Shown in pieces: positions 9,426-17,768 of a DNA stretch of 64,000 nucleotides. The notes beneath the pieces are model-generated. The model was not told the origin of the DNA. It did not search any database and was given only the letters and a program-made list of their open reading frames with translations. The stretch is from Variovorax paradoxus. GTDB lineage: Bacteria; Pseudomonadota; Gammaproteobacteria; Burkholderiales; Burkholderiaceae_C. Made by a program: the position numbers and the translations under genes. The stretch is from positions 3,584,501 to 3,648,500 of the forward strand of contig NZ_JAUSXL010000002.1 of assembly GCF_030815975.1 (NCBI RefSeq). Direction: 5' to 3'. Each line of letters opens with the position of its first letter. Position 1 is the first letter of the stretch.

Positions 9426-9815
9426 TCAGAGTTCGCCAGTCAGGAACTGAGCACGTCCCTTCCCAAAGGACCAGTCGGAGTCGGAGTTCTCCACCAGTGA
9501 GACCACCAGGTCTTCGGGTGAAAGTCCGCATCGCTCGGCCGTGAAGCGGCTGAGAAGTTCGTAGAAGCGAACCTTCTCGGCCTGCGGTCTCGGGCGCGTG
9601 ACCACGGTGAGCAGAACTGCGTTTTGCGTCCGGGCCATGCCGAGTCCCGTGTCCTCCAGAATCAACTCGCCAGCTCGATGCCGCGTCACCGTCTGATAGC
9701 GGTCGGTCACCGGCACGTTGAATGCCTCGACCATCGCTTGATGACCTGCATCGATCAGCTCGCGGACAGATTTGGAGTCGCGGCCTTCGAAAACGTGGAA
9801 GTTCAGCAGGGGCAC
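9426..9815 (-). CDS. Tautomerase-superfamily protein
   Basis: The protein is 129 residues when started at the GTG at 9815, giving an fMet-Pro-Leu-Leu N-terminus; the N-terminal Pro is the catalytic base of the 4-oxalocrotonate tautomerase fold, which argues for this start over longer readings. An AAGGAT ribosome site lies about 8 bases upstream. The middle (VTDRYQTVTRHRAGELI, then VLLTVVTRPRPQAEK) resembles the longer tautomerase family rather than the 62-residue 4-OT enzymes. It lies 10 bases downstream of the nitronate monooxygenase gene, so both are probably co-transcribed. The substrate is unknown. Confidence 0.75.
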   Translation of the reverse strand: MPLLNFHVFEGRDSKSVRELIDAGHQAMVEAFNVPVTDRYQTVTRHRAGELILEDTGLGMARTQNAVLLTVVTRPRPQAEKVRFYELLSRFTAERCGLSPEDLVVSLVENSDSDWSFGKGRAQFLTGEL

Positions 9816-9825
9816 TGGACATCCT

Positions 9826-10788
9826 TCAGCGGTACGACCGAAGCAGGTGCTCGGCTTGCTCGGCGACGCGTTGGACGACCAGCGCAGCGGGAGGAATGTC
9901 GGCAATCAGCCCGATCGCCTGGCCCACCGTCACGTTGGCGCAGTCGTAGTCCCCAGATTCGTACGCGCTTTCCACGCGCACTTTTTCTTCGCTCCGTACC
10001 GCTTTCAGCGCGTCCTCTTTGCCGTGCCATTTGCGAATGAAGTTGTTGACCATCAACCTGCCTGTGTACTCACGCGGCCATTCGCGTCCGCGCGCAATGT
10101 CGAAAACCGATGTCCGGACCGTTTGCCCGCCCTTGGCCTGAACGACCAGGTCCTTCGCGTTCCGGTGGATCAGCGCTTCTTGGGTGGCCCAGAATCGGGT
10201 GCCCATCAGCACACCGTCGGCGCCCAGCAAGAGGGCTGCCGCCAAGCCGCGGCCGTCGGCGATGCCGCCCGCGCTGAGCAAGAGCGTGTCCGGCGACTTT
10301 CCTGCGATGTAGTCCGCTGCCTCGGGGGTGAACGTCATCGTCGTCTGGCGGTCGAACCCGTGGCCACCGGCCTCGGTACCTTGCGCAACGATCACGGACG
10401 CACCGCAATCAAGCGCTCGTTGGACATGGTCCAGGGTCTGCACCTGGCAGATGAGCGGTACCCCTGCGTCGGTGACCTTCCTGGCGTAAGGCTCGGGGTC
10501 GGAGAAGGACAACATCAGCGCGCGGGGGCGGCGCTCGAGCGCCTTGTCCAGCAGCGAGATGTCACGCCCCATGGACCACGTGATGAACCCGCAACCGATG
10601 GCCGCGTCGCCCGCGAGGTCGAATTCCTTCTGCAGGGTTGGGTGGTCTCCGTAGCCCCCGCCGATCAAGCCTAACGCGCCCGCGTTGGACACCGCTGCGG
10701 CGAGCAGGCCGCCGGAGGCGGGATCCATGGGGGCAAGGGCAATCGGGTACTTGAGACCAAAGCGCTTCGCAAACCGCGTACTGAGCAT
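9826..10788 (-). CDS. Nitronate monooxygenase (2-nitropropane dioxygenase family)
   Basis: A 320-residue FMN-dependent TIM-barrel protein of the NMO family. The N-terminus reads RFGLKYPIALAPMDPASGG; the active-site and phosphate-binding motif GTEAGGHG lies near residue 145, and LLSAGGIADGRG and GADGVLMGTRF follow. These enzymes oxidise alkyl nitronates such as propionate-3-nitronate to aldehyde or keto acid plus nitrite, using O2. It is the first gene of a minus-strand operon with a tautomerase, DUF485 and a symporter, and is divergent from a LysR gene, which suggests an inducible catabolic unit. The exact substrate cannot be read from the sequence. Confidence 0.87.
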   Translation of the reverse strand: MLSTRFAKRFGLKYPIALAPMDPASGGLLAAAVSNAGALGLIGGGYGDHPTLQKEFDLAGDAAIGCGFITWSMGRDISLLDKALERRPRALMLSFSDPEPYARKVTDAGVPLICQVQTLDHVQRALDCGASVIVAQGTEAGGHGFDRQTTMTFTPEAADYIAGKSPDTLLLSAGGIADGRGLAAALLLGADGVLMGTRFWATQEALIHRNAKDLVVQAKGGQTVRTSVFDIARGREWPREYTGRLMVNNFIRKWHGKEDALKAVRSEEKVRVESAYESGDYDCANVTVGQAIGLIADIPPAALVVQRVAEQAEHLLRSYR

Positions 10789-11042
10789 CTGAGCTTCTCC
10801 AATGGTTGAACTCGGCCGCGATGCTAGGGAGAAGCACCGATCACGAGAAACGGTTTATAGAGATACAACCTATCTTCAGAATCGATGGTCGGATCCAGTG
10901 CGGGATCGTCATGCGGGTTGCACCAAGAGCAGGCCGTCGTGCACTGAAGTGCGTCGCGACAGGTGGATTGGGTCGGCACTCTTCTTGCTGAGTTCAGATT
11001 TTTAAATGGTCGGGTTGGTCCAACATCTCGAAAAGGAATCGT
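10789..11042 (+). promoter_or_regulatory. Divergent control region between nitronate monooxygenase and LysR genes
   Basis: This 254-base gap separates two divergent genes, the usual place for LysR binding and both promoters. A short inverted repeat AGATA-CAACC-TATCT lies at 10861-10875 in an A/T-richer stretch and is a candidate operator. No -35/-10 pair stands out. The LysR gene has a clear AAAAGGAA ribosome site just before 11043. Confidence 0.4.
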
Positions 11043-11990
11043 ATGGAAGTGGCAGATTTGGCGACCTTTGCGGCGGTCGCGCGGTGCGAGGGCATCACTC
11101 GGGCGGCAAAGGAATTGCACACAGTCCAATCCAACGTGACCAACCGCATTAAGGCGCTGGAAGACGAGGTCGGCGTGCAGTTGTTTGAACGGCATAGCCG
11201 AGGGGTCGTTCTCACGAGCGCTGGCCAGCGGTTGCTGCCCTACGCTGCGCGGGCCGCGGCTCTATTGCAAGAGGCCACGGCCATTACGCGCGAAGACGGT
11301 GAAGCAAAAGGTACGTTGACGATCGGGACGATGGAAACGACGGTTGCCGTCCGGCTGCCGCCCATCCTGGCGGCCTTCGGTGCACAATGCCCTGCCGTGC
11401 AGCTTGTGGTGAAGACAGGACCTACCGCAGACCTACTGGAGAAGGTGCTGGCGAGCGATGTCGACGCTGCGTTCGTCGCAGGTCCGGTAGACCATCCCGA
11501 GTTGAAGGTGGAACGGGCATTCGAGGAGGAACTCGTCCTCGTCACGTCGCGCCGTTGGCCTGACTTGTCCGCCTTGCGCAACGACCCGAGCCCGATCACG
11601 GCGCTTCTCTTCCGAACCGGTTGCTCTTATCGCCAACGGCTGGAGCAGTTGCTTGCCCAAATTGGCAAACCATCGTTCAAGCGCCTGGAGTTCGGGTCGC
11701 TCGATGGCATTCTCGGTTGCGTTGCGGCGGATGTCGGCATCTCTCTTTTGCCGAAGCAGGTGGTGGACAGGTACCCCTCGCAATCCGAGCTGTTCGTGCA
11801 CCAGGTCGATGTCAGCATTGCCAGAGCGCCGACCTACTTCATACGCCGCAAAGAGGCTTTTGAAACGGCGGCAATGAAAGCGTTTGTGGAGTGCCTGGCG
11901 ACGAAGTCATCGCCAGGCTCGAATCCCTACCCGCTGATCAGCCTTGATGCTTCCTCCAAGTCAGAGCTGCAGGCCTTCGGACCTCACTAG
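11043..11990 (+). CDS. LysR-family transcriptional regulator
   Basis: A 315-residue protein with the N-terminal winged helix-turn-helix of LysR proteins ([20 protein letters not shown], then [30 protein letters not shown]) and a periplasmic-binding-like effector domain ([20 protein letters not shown]). It is divergent from the nitronate monooxygenase operon, which it most likely activates in response to a pathway compound. It resembles regulators of small-molecule catabolism and transport; the effector cannot be deduced. Confidence 0.9.
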   Translation: MEVADLATFAAVARCEGITRAAKELHTVQSNVTNRIKALEDEVGVQLFERHSRGVVLTSAGQRLLPYAARAAALLQEATAITREDGEAKGTLTIGTMETTVAVRLPPILAAFGAQCPAVQLVVKTGPTADLLEKVLASDVDAAFVAGPVDHPELKVERAFEEELVLVTSRRWPDLSALRNDPSPITALLFRTGCSYRQRLEQLLAQIGKPSFKRLEFGSLDGILGCVAADVGISLLPKQVVDRYPSQSELFVHQVDVSIARAPTYFIRRKEAFETAAMKAFVECLATKSSPGSNPYPLISLDASSKSELQAFGPH

Positions 11991-12159
11991 CTCCATCCCC
12001 GGATTGAGCTCAAGTGCGGTGCAGGTGCCTGAGCGACGGCTCGAAGGAGTACATCGACATGATGCTTAAGGCGATCGTGGGCATGGAGATCGAGATCACG
12101 GCTGGTGGGCAAGATCAAGCTCAGCCAGAACAAGGACTGTTGATTGGAGTAAACCCCTG

Positions 12160-12702
12160 CGGCTGGACCACGCGGGTCATCAAAACCGAGCCGCCTGCTG
12201 AGCGAGTTGGGATTCGAATTCGTGGGTGGACGGTAGCCGAGCGCCGAGTGCAGCCGTTTGGCGTTGTAGACCTCTTCGATGAACCGCGGCAATCGCGTTG
12301 CCATGTCAGCGAAGGTCTCGTAGCCACCCGCACGAGATCCGGGCGACTGAGAATCACGTTGCGATAAAGGTTCGGGAAGATCTGCGAACCGTGGTCACTG
12401 CCGGTCGTGCGAACAAACCGCCGGCGCGGCTTGATCCCCAAGCCATGCATCTTCATGAGGCGCGCGATGCGCTTGTGATTGATGAGGTGACCACGGCGGC
12501 GCAGTTCGTCTGTCACGCGGCGGTAGCCGTAGCCCGGGAGTTCGTCGCGGATGCTCTCGATGAACTGCACCACCTGCAGGTCGCTCAGGACGGTGCCGGC
12601 TTCGCTGGCGCGGTAGTAGAACGTGCTGCGCGGCAGTTCGATCACTTCGCACCCCCGTCGGATGGAGCAGGCTTCGGGCCGGTGATGGACGAAGCGAACC
12701 AT
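12160..12702 (-). mobile_element. IS3-family orfB transposase remnant with internal deletion
   Basis: The minus strand encodes the N-terminal HTH_21 part of an IS3 OrfB (CEVIELPRSTFYYRASEAG, ELPGYGYRRVTDELRRRGHLINHKRIARLMK) up to about 12,340. It then jumps in another frame straight to the OrfB C-terminus ([34 protein letters not shown]). The rve/DDE catalytic core between them is gone, so the element is dead. OrfA is missing; an unrelated AraC tail lies beyond its 5' end. Confidence 0.8.
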
Positions 12703-12726
12703 TCCTTCTTGGCGGTCTCGTCAGAT

Positions 12727-12835
12727 CTAGCGTTGTAATGTTGCCGACGGCAACTCACCGAAGCGCTCCTTGTACAGCCTCGCGAACAGGCCAAGGTTGG
12801 AGAATCCCAATCCCGAGCGATCGCCTGCCCGAGTA
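12727..12835 (-). pseudogene. AraC-family regulator, C-terminal remnant
   Basis: Read on the minus strand this short stretch gives GFSNLGLFARLYKERFGELP and SATLQR before a TAG at 12729-12727. It is a typical second helix-turn-helix of AraC/XylS regulators. Everything upstream of it (the sensor domain and first HTH) is missing. It is one of several gene fragments packed into 12.0-13.4 kb. Confidence 0.55.
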
Positions 12836-13051
12836 GTGGCGCGACCTGTAGCGGTTCTTTCGATTCCGCCCCAGCCACCATCTTTCTTTCTCAGTAGATC
12901 CCAAGTCAGCTCAGAAGCCCTTGTAAATCAAGGACTTATCCTCAAAAAGGCGGCTCGAGCGGTGTCTCTGAATTCCACAACGTCCCGTTCTTGCACGTAC
13001 CTACGGTGTACCCCAGACTGCTTTTCAACCGCAGTCGATTTTGTGTACACC

Positions 13052-13314
13052 ATGGGGCAACTCAACGAGCTTCAGATCAAGGCGGCAGCGCCTTGTGACA
13101 AGGAATATTTGCTGGCGGACGGCGACGGTCTATACCTTCGCGTGCGCCCGACCGGCAAAGTGTGGGTCTATCGCTACAAGCGGCACGGCAAGGAGGCCAA
13201 GCTCAGTCTCGGGGCACTACCCCGGTCGTGGCGCTTGCCGCCGCGCGCAAGAAGGCGCGTGCCGAAGCAGCGGGAGAAGTCAAGGTAAAGCCCGAGTGCA
13301 GGCCCTACCCCTAA
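13052..13314 (+). pseudogene. P4-type integrase N-terminal remnant (DUF4102 arm-binding domain), frameshifted
   Basis: From ATG 13052 the frame reads MGQLNELQIKAAAPCDKEYL, then LADGDGLYLRVRPTGKVWVYRYKRHGKEAKLSLG, the N-terminal DUF4102 domain of P4-like tyrosine integrases. After about 13,222 the integrase-like sequence continues in another frame (VVALAAARKKARAEAAGEVKV) and stops at 13,312. The catalytic domain is absent. It marks the edge of another, older integrative element inside this accessory region. Confidence 0.78.
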
Positions 13315-13348
13315 TGATGAGGCGCGCGGTTTCAGAAGACGATTTCTA

Positions 13349-13370
13349 GTGACCGGTCACCAGACTGGTG
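13349..13370. repeat. Two overlapping perfect palindromes upstream of a LysR gene
   Basis: GTGACCGGTCAC at 13349-13360 is a perfect 12-base palindrome. It shares three bases with CACCAG-A-CTGGTG (13358-13370), a perfect 6-base-arm inverted repeat. The pair lies 60-80 bases upstream of the LysR start and just beyond the integrase remnant. It could be an operator or the scar of a mobile-element end. Confidence 0.5.
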
Positions 13371-13429
13371 CGTGCCCCGTGTAGTGTTGGCATCGGGCTT
13401 GCATGTGCAGCCATTTTTCGGAGTTGCAC

Positions 13430-14371
13430 GTGGTTGTCAGTGATATCGACGTCCGCTTGTTGAAGGTCTTTCGCGCTGTTGTCGAATCCGGAGGATTCGC
13501 AAATGCTCAAGCCATCCTCAACGTAGGAACCTCGACTATCAGCACCCAAATGTCTCAGTTGGAGACGAGGCTCGGCTACGTGTTGTGCCATCGTGGTCGA
13601 AGTGGCTTCAGGCTGACCGAAAAGGGCGAGTCGTTCTACCGCCTCGTTATTGAACTCTTCCAGTCCGTACAGAATTTTGAGGTGCAAGCGGGGTCTTTGC
13701 GCGGAGGAATGGAAGGTCAACTTCGCATCGGATTCATCGACAACATCATCACGGACCCGATGTCGCCATTTCGAGGGGCGATCGAAGACTTCCGCCGGCA
13801 CCCGAGGAACCGCGCGCGCCTTCTGCTCGAGGTGCTGTCGCCTCAGGATCTAGAACGAGCTCTGCAAGAGCATCGCCTTGACGTCGCGATCGGTGTCTTC
13901 TACAGCCGGCTCCGAGGTTTGGCGTATGAACAGCTATATCAGCAACGAGACGTGCTGGTCTGTCATCGTGACCACCCTCTCGCACAGATCCAGAGCGAAA
14001 TCGAACTCGCACAGGCACTACCGGCCAGCAACAAGGTGCTGAGGTCTTTCCTAGGCACTCATGAGTTTCCGTTTGTAAGCCCAGGCGGTGCCTCCATGAT
14101 CACCAGCGTGAGCCATATCGAAGCAGCAGCGCTACTGATTCTCACCGGTGATTGCATCGGCTTCCTGCCACGGCACTACATCAAGCAGTGGGTGAACTCG
14201 GGTGAGCTGGTCGAGCTTCTTCCTGATCAGCTCTATCGCGACACGCATTTCTCCATTGCGACGAGGGCCGATCAGCAGCACACAGTTCCCGCCCTGCATG
14301 TCTTTCTCAGTTGCCTGCGCGCCGCAAAGGTGCATTTGGATGGCACCGTACAGGTGCGCCTGGCTGCGTAG
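13430..14371 (+). CDS. LysR-family transcriptional regulator
   Basis: The protein is 313 residues from GTG 13430, chosen because CGGAG lies 6 bases upstream; an ATG at 13403 would add nine residues. The N-terminal HTH reads DVRLLKVFRAVVESGGFANA, then TSTISTQMSQLETRLGYVLCHRGRSGFRLTEKG, and an effector domain follows (GQLRIGFIDNIITDP). It is transcribed in the same direction as the ABC transporter, nitrile hydratase and allophanate hydrolase operon that starts 127 bases downstream. It is the best candidate for that operon's regulator. Confidence 0.88.
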   Translation: MVVSDIDVRLLKVFRAVVESGGFANAQAILNVGTSTISTQMSQLETRLGYVLCHRGRSGFRLTEKGESFYRLVIELFQSVQNFEVQAGSLRGGMEGQLRIGFIDNIITDPMSPFRGAIEDFRRHPRNRARLLLEVLSPQDLERALQEHRLDVAIGVFYSRLRGLAYEQLYQQRDVLVCHRDHPLAQIQSEIELAQALPASNKVLRSFLGTHEFPFVSPGGASMITSVSHIEAAALLILTGDCIGFLPRHYIKQWVNSGELVELLPDQLYRDTHFSIATRADQQHTVPALHVFLSCLRAAKVHLDGTVQVRLAA

Positions 14372-14400
14372 TTCGAAAAACTCCAAACATACTTCGATTC

Positions 14401-14419
14401 GCCGCAATTTAACCGCGGC
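14401..14419. promoter_or_regulatory. Inverted repeat, possible operator of the ABC/nitrile hydratase operon
   Basis: GCCGC-AATTTAACC-GCGGC is a perfect 5-base-arm inverted repeat with an A/T-rich centre. It lies between the LysR stop (14371) and the substrate-binding protein start (14498). It resembles a LysR-type operator in position and symmetry; no experimental or comparative support can be offered from one sequence. Confidence 0.35.
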
Positions 14420-14497
14420 AACCTCCTCGATAGAGTGACTTCTCAGCAGCAATAGCTGGCGCAGCCCGCACCAGACGCTGACTGAAAAGGACGTGAA

Positions 14498-15487
14498 ATG
14501 AAGAGGTTCCTCGTGGGATTGGCCTGCGCCGCTGCGTTGGCCGGGGGTGGTGCGAACGCGGCAGACAAGCCGCTCACCAAGGTGAAGGCCGGCCATCTTG
14601 TCGCCATCGACATGGCGCCGCTTTTTGTCGCCAAGGAGAGCGGCTGCTTTGCAAGCCAAGGCCTGGACGTCGAGACTCTGTTCTTCGCAAATCCAGGCGA
14701 CAACAACGCCGCGCTTGCCGGTGGCGCGATCGACTTCAGCACGAATCCGTTCACCTTGCCCTTCTTCGCTGCGAACAGCGGCGTGCCAATTCGCGTGGTC
14801 TCCGCAGCAGGAGGCTGGGGCGTGATGGAGGTGGTTGCCCAGGGCAAGCTCGGTTTGAAGTCGATGGACGACCTGAAGCCATATGTCCAAGCCAAGAAGC
14901 GGAAGCTGAAGATCGCCACCCTCCAAGGTGACACGCTCGAACTTATCCTGAAGCGCGACTTCAGCCGCCTCGGAATCTCAGAAAACGACGTCGAGCTGGT
15001 CTACTTCAACGACCTGATCGCCATGGTTGAGGCGTTCCGTAGCGGGCAGGTCGATATGCTCAGCCACATCAAGCCATACACGACTGACATGGTGGTGAAC
15101 AAGGGCGCAACTGTGCTGACGACCAGTGCCAAGACGTACTCGGTTACAACCCCGAACACAGTGGTCAGCGTTCTCGAGAAAACCCTCAAGGATCGCCCGC
15201 AGGTCGTCCAGGCCTATCTAAAGGGCCTGATATGCGCGGCCGAGATCATCAACAAGCAACCCGAGAAGGCAGCGCAAATCCTCACCGCGGGCAACTACTT
15301 CCGGGTGAACGAGAAGGTCTTGCTTTCCTCGTTGAAGTCTGCCCCCGCGCCAGTGAGCTTCGTGCCAGATATCGCGGTGATTCAGAGCGTGGTGGATGAG
15401 CTGACCAAGCTCGGATACGTCAAGGGCACCGTTGGGACCTCGGACATCTTCCGCCTCGACACCATCAAGTCCTTGGAGAAGAAATGA
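14498..15487 (+). CDS. ABC transporter substrate-binding protein, NMT1/SsuA-like
   Basis: A 329-residue periplasmic protein with a signal peptide ending GANA-A near residue 22. An NMT1/THI5/SsuA-like fold follows (HLVAIDMAPLFVAKESGCFA, then GLDVETLFFANPGDNNAALAGGAIDFSTNP). Family members capture nitrogenous or sulfonated small molecules, and relatives next to DUF1989 genes are linked to urea or guanidine compounds. A GAAAAGGA ribosome site precedes the ATG. Its stop overlaps the first DUF1989 start (ATGA at 15484). With the permease and ATPase downstream it would form one importer for the operon's substrate. Confidence 0.85.
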   Translation: MKRFLVGLACAAALAGGGANAADKPLTKVKAGHLVAIDMAPLFVAKESGCFASQGLDVETLFFANPGDNNAALAGGAIDFSTNPFTLPFFAANSGVPIRVVSAAGGWGVMEVVAQGKLGLKSMDDLKPYVQAKKRKLKIATLQGDTLELILKRDFSRLGISENDVELVYFNDLIAMVEAFRSGQVDMLSHIKPYTTDMVVNKGATVLTTSAKTYSVTTPNTVVSVLEKTLKDRPQVVQAYLKGLICAAEIINKQPEKAAQILTAGNYFRVNEKVLLSSLKSAPAPVSFVPDIAVIQSVVDELTKLGYVKGTVGTSDIFRLDTIKSLEKK

Positions 15488-16293
15488 GCATGTCTACCCA
15501 AGCAGCGGGCGCAGCTCTCATGTTCGAAGACCTTCCGAAACTTGCCCGCGACGCCGTGCCCGAGCATTCGACGCGCTACTCGCCAGAACTCGAGCTATGG
15601 CGCGAGGAGATGCCCGGCGGCTGCCACTGGTCCGGTCTCCTGCGTCGTGGTAACACCCTCCGTGTCACCGCACGTGGTGCAAACGCCAATGTGTCTGCAC
15701 TGTTCTACAACTTCGAGGATCGCGGCGAACGCTACAACATGCCCGACACCTTGAAGATCCAAAGTACCGCTTTCATTCGCAAGGGGCTGGTGTGCTACTC
15801 CGACATGGGAAGGGTACTTTGCTCGGTCGCTGATTCGAACTGTGCATGGCACGACACCATTGGTGGACTGATCGACGGCCCCACCGTGGAGCGGCGATAC
15901 GGCGTTCGGAGATTTCAGGAACACCGCAACGACATGTTCCGCAACGCGCACGACGGGTTCCTCACAGAGCTCGGCAAGTGGGGTCTTGGTCGTCGAGATC
16001 TCGTGCCCAACGTGAACTTTTTCAGCAAGGTGCAGGTAGACGACGACGGCGCCATGAGCTTTGCCCCAGCCCATTCCAAGGATGGTGACTTCGTCGACCT
16101 GCGCTTCGAGATGAATGTGCTTGTCGTGCTCGCCAGCGCGCCTCACAGGCTCGATCTCAGTCCTACATACGCCCCCCCTACGGTGGAGCTTCAATGCTGG
16201 CGCTCAGGAACCGCAGGGAAAGATGACCCGTGCCGCCAAGCCATGCCCGAGAACAGGCGCGGCTTCATGAACACCGAACGGTATTACCTCTGA
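15484..16293 (+). CDS. DUF1989 protein, urea-carboxylase-associated type 1 (carboxyguanidine deiminase subunit candidate)
   Basis: This 269-residue DUF1989 protein has the family stretches LRVTARGANANVSALFYNFE and CAWHDTIGG, then RDLVPNVNFFSKV and FVDLRFEMNVLVVLASAP. Paired DUF1989 proteins (UAAP1/UAAP2) have been shown in other bacteria to form carboxyguanidine deiminase (CgdAB), which turns carboxyguanidine into allophanate and ammonia. It sits between the binding protein and the second DUF1989 gene, with allophanate hydrolase downstream in the same operon, which fits that role. The N-terminal extension of about 45 residues relative to its partner is usual for the larger subunit. Function is inferred from family and context. 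Confidence 0.8.
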   Translation: MSMSTQAAGAALMFEDLPKLARDAVPEHSTRYSPELELWREEMPGGCHWSGLLRRGNTLRVTARGANANVSALFYNFEDRGERYNMPDTLKIQSTAFIRKGLVCYSDMGRVLCSVADSNCAWHDTIGGLIDGPTVERRYGVRRFQEHRNDMFRNAHDGFLTELGKWGLGRRDLVPNVNFFSKVQVDDDGAMSFAPAHSKDGDFVDLRFEMNVLVVLASAPHRLDLSPTYAPPTVELQCWRSGTAGKDDPCRQAMPENRRGFMNTERYYL

Positions 16294-16305
16294 GATCGCC
16301 TCGCT

Positions 16306-16980
16306 ATGAAAATTCGAATTGTCGAAAGCTCGCTTGATCCCGCCGACGCACTGATCGACACCGTCCATCCACCTGGCACTCCCTGGGTCAAGCTGGTGAA
16401 GGCAGGGCAAACGTTCCGCATCGTCGATCTCGAGGGCAATCAGGCCGTCGATACCCTGTTCTATAACGCGGCGGATCTGAGCGAACGCTACAGCCTGCTG
16501 CACACGATGCTGGCTCAAAACAATCTGTACCTCGGGGTCGGCACCGCCATCATGTCCAGTGAGAACAGGCCGATGATGACGATCACGGCTGACACCTGCG
16601 GAAGACATGACACCGTGGGCGGAGGCTGCTGCTCTTCCGAGAGCAACACAGTTCGCCATGGGCTCGACAAGCGCTTCATGCACAGCTGTCGCGACAACTT
16701 CATGCTCGCGATCGGCGAGCATCCGGCCGGCTTTCAAAAGCGGGATGTCGTCTCGAACATCAACTTCTTCATGAACGTACCGATGACGTCAGCGGGCCGC
16801 CTCACCTATGAGGATGGAATCTCGGGGCCAGGTAAATACGTTGAAATGAGAGCGGAGATGGATGTCCTTGTTGTCATCTCCAACTGCCCGCAGCTCAACA
16901 ACCCTGCAAATGGCTACAACCCGACGCCTGTCCGATATCTCGTATGGGACGCGCCCGTCACCGTTGCGAGCCCCACATGA
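16306..16980 (+). CDS. DUF1989 protein, urea-carboxylase-associated type 2 (carboxyguanidine deiminase subunit candidate)
   Basis: A 224-residue DUF1989 protein (GQTFRIVDLEGNQAVDTLFY, then TCGRHDTVGGGCCSSESN, VVSNINFFMNVPM and YVEMRAEMDVLVVISNCP). The His-Asp and paired Cys in HDTVGGGCC are candidate metal or active-site ligands; the partner has HDTIGG without the Cys pair, suggesting the two are non-equivalent subunits. It follows the first DUF1989 gene by 12 bases and overlaps the permease start by four. No urea or guanidine carboxylase gene is present nearby, so carboxyguanidine would have to come from another reaction. Confidence 0.82.
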   Translation: MKIRIVESSLDPADALIDTVHPPGTPWVKLVKAGQTFRIVDLEGNQAVDTLFYNAADLSERYSLLHTMLAQNNLYLGVGTAIMSSENRPMMTITADTCGRHDTVGGGCCSSESNTVRHGLDKRFMHSCRDNFMLAIGEHPAGFQKRDVVSNINFFMNVPMTSAGRLTYEDGISGPGKYVEMRAEMDVLVVISNCPQLNNPANGYNPTPVRYLVWDAPVTVASPT

Positions 16981-17768
16981 CCTTCGACACGAAGCCGCGG
17001 AAGGGTGCCCCGCTGATCATCGGCGCGCTTTCCATCGCAACACTCCTCGGTGCATGGGAACTCGCCGGTATGCACGGCGGAGCGTTGGCAAGCGTCCTTC
17101 CACCGCCTTCCCAATTCCTACGAAGCATTGCGCAAAGCAACTTTCGAATCGGCCTGGGTTCTCAGGCCGCGACAGTCACGCAGTCGCTTGCGGCAACCTT
17201 CTTTCGCGTCTTTCTCGGAATGGCAATTGCCTTCATCGCCTCGATTCTCACAGGGGCTCTGCTGAGCCTTTCACGTGTCGCGACGTGGAGCCTATCGCCG
17301 ATCCTCCAGCTGCTCGCGCCCATCGCTCCCATCGCATGGATTCCAACAGCTATCGTGGTCTTTGGAATCAGTGACATCACCGCGATTTTCATCGTGTTCA
17401 TGGGGGTCTACTTCATCCTCACGCTTGCAACGTTGAATGAGATCCGGCGCATTCCGCCCGAGTTTCAGATCGTGGCGGGAAACCTTGGCGCGACACCGGC
17501 GCAGCGCTGGATATGGGTGACCCTACCGGCGATCTTGCCTGGCGTCTTCGTGCTCCTGCGAACCAATTTCATCGCTGCATGGATGGCCGTTCTCGTCGCA
17601 GAGATGGTTGGGCTTCGAGATGGGCTAGGCGCGATCATCATGATGGGGCGAAACCTCTTCAACAACGAACTCGTGATGTTCGGTATGTTGGTCATTGGCA
17701 TCACTGGATATGTCGTCGACCGCATCCTGCTTCTCATCGGGCAGCGTGTCTTGTGGTGGCGGGTGTGA
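16977..17768 (+). CDS. ABC transporter permease, SsuC/TauC-like
   Basis: The 263-residue permease starts at the ATG overlapping the DUF1989 stop. It has six or so hydrophobic segments and the binding-protein-dependent transport EAA-like loop (EFQIVAGNLGATPAQRWIWV, then LPAILPGVFVLLRTN). It belongs with the NMT1-like binding protein and the ATPase that follows, overlapping its start (GTGA at 17765). It would move the substrate across the inner membrane. Confidence 0.9.
   Translation: MTFDTKPRKGAPLIIGALSIATLLGAWELAGMHGGALASVLPPPSQFLRSIAQSNFRIGLGSQAATVTQSLAATFFRVFLGMAIAFIASILTGALLSLSRVATWSLSPILQLLAPIAPIAWIPTAIVVFGISDITAIFIVFMGVYFILTLATLNEIRRIPPEFQIVAGNLGATPAQRWIWVTLPAILPGVFVLLRTNFIAAWMAVLVAEMVGLRDGLGAIIMMGRNLFNNELVMFGMLVIGITGYVVDRILLLIGQRVLWWRV

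Noticed and set aside
14372..14497. Guanidine (ykkC-type) riboswitch upstream of the DUF1989 operon
   Set aside because: I looked for the conserved guanidine-I, -II and -III sequence elements and saw none; only a short inverted repeat is present.
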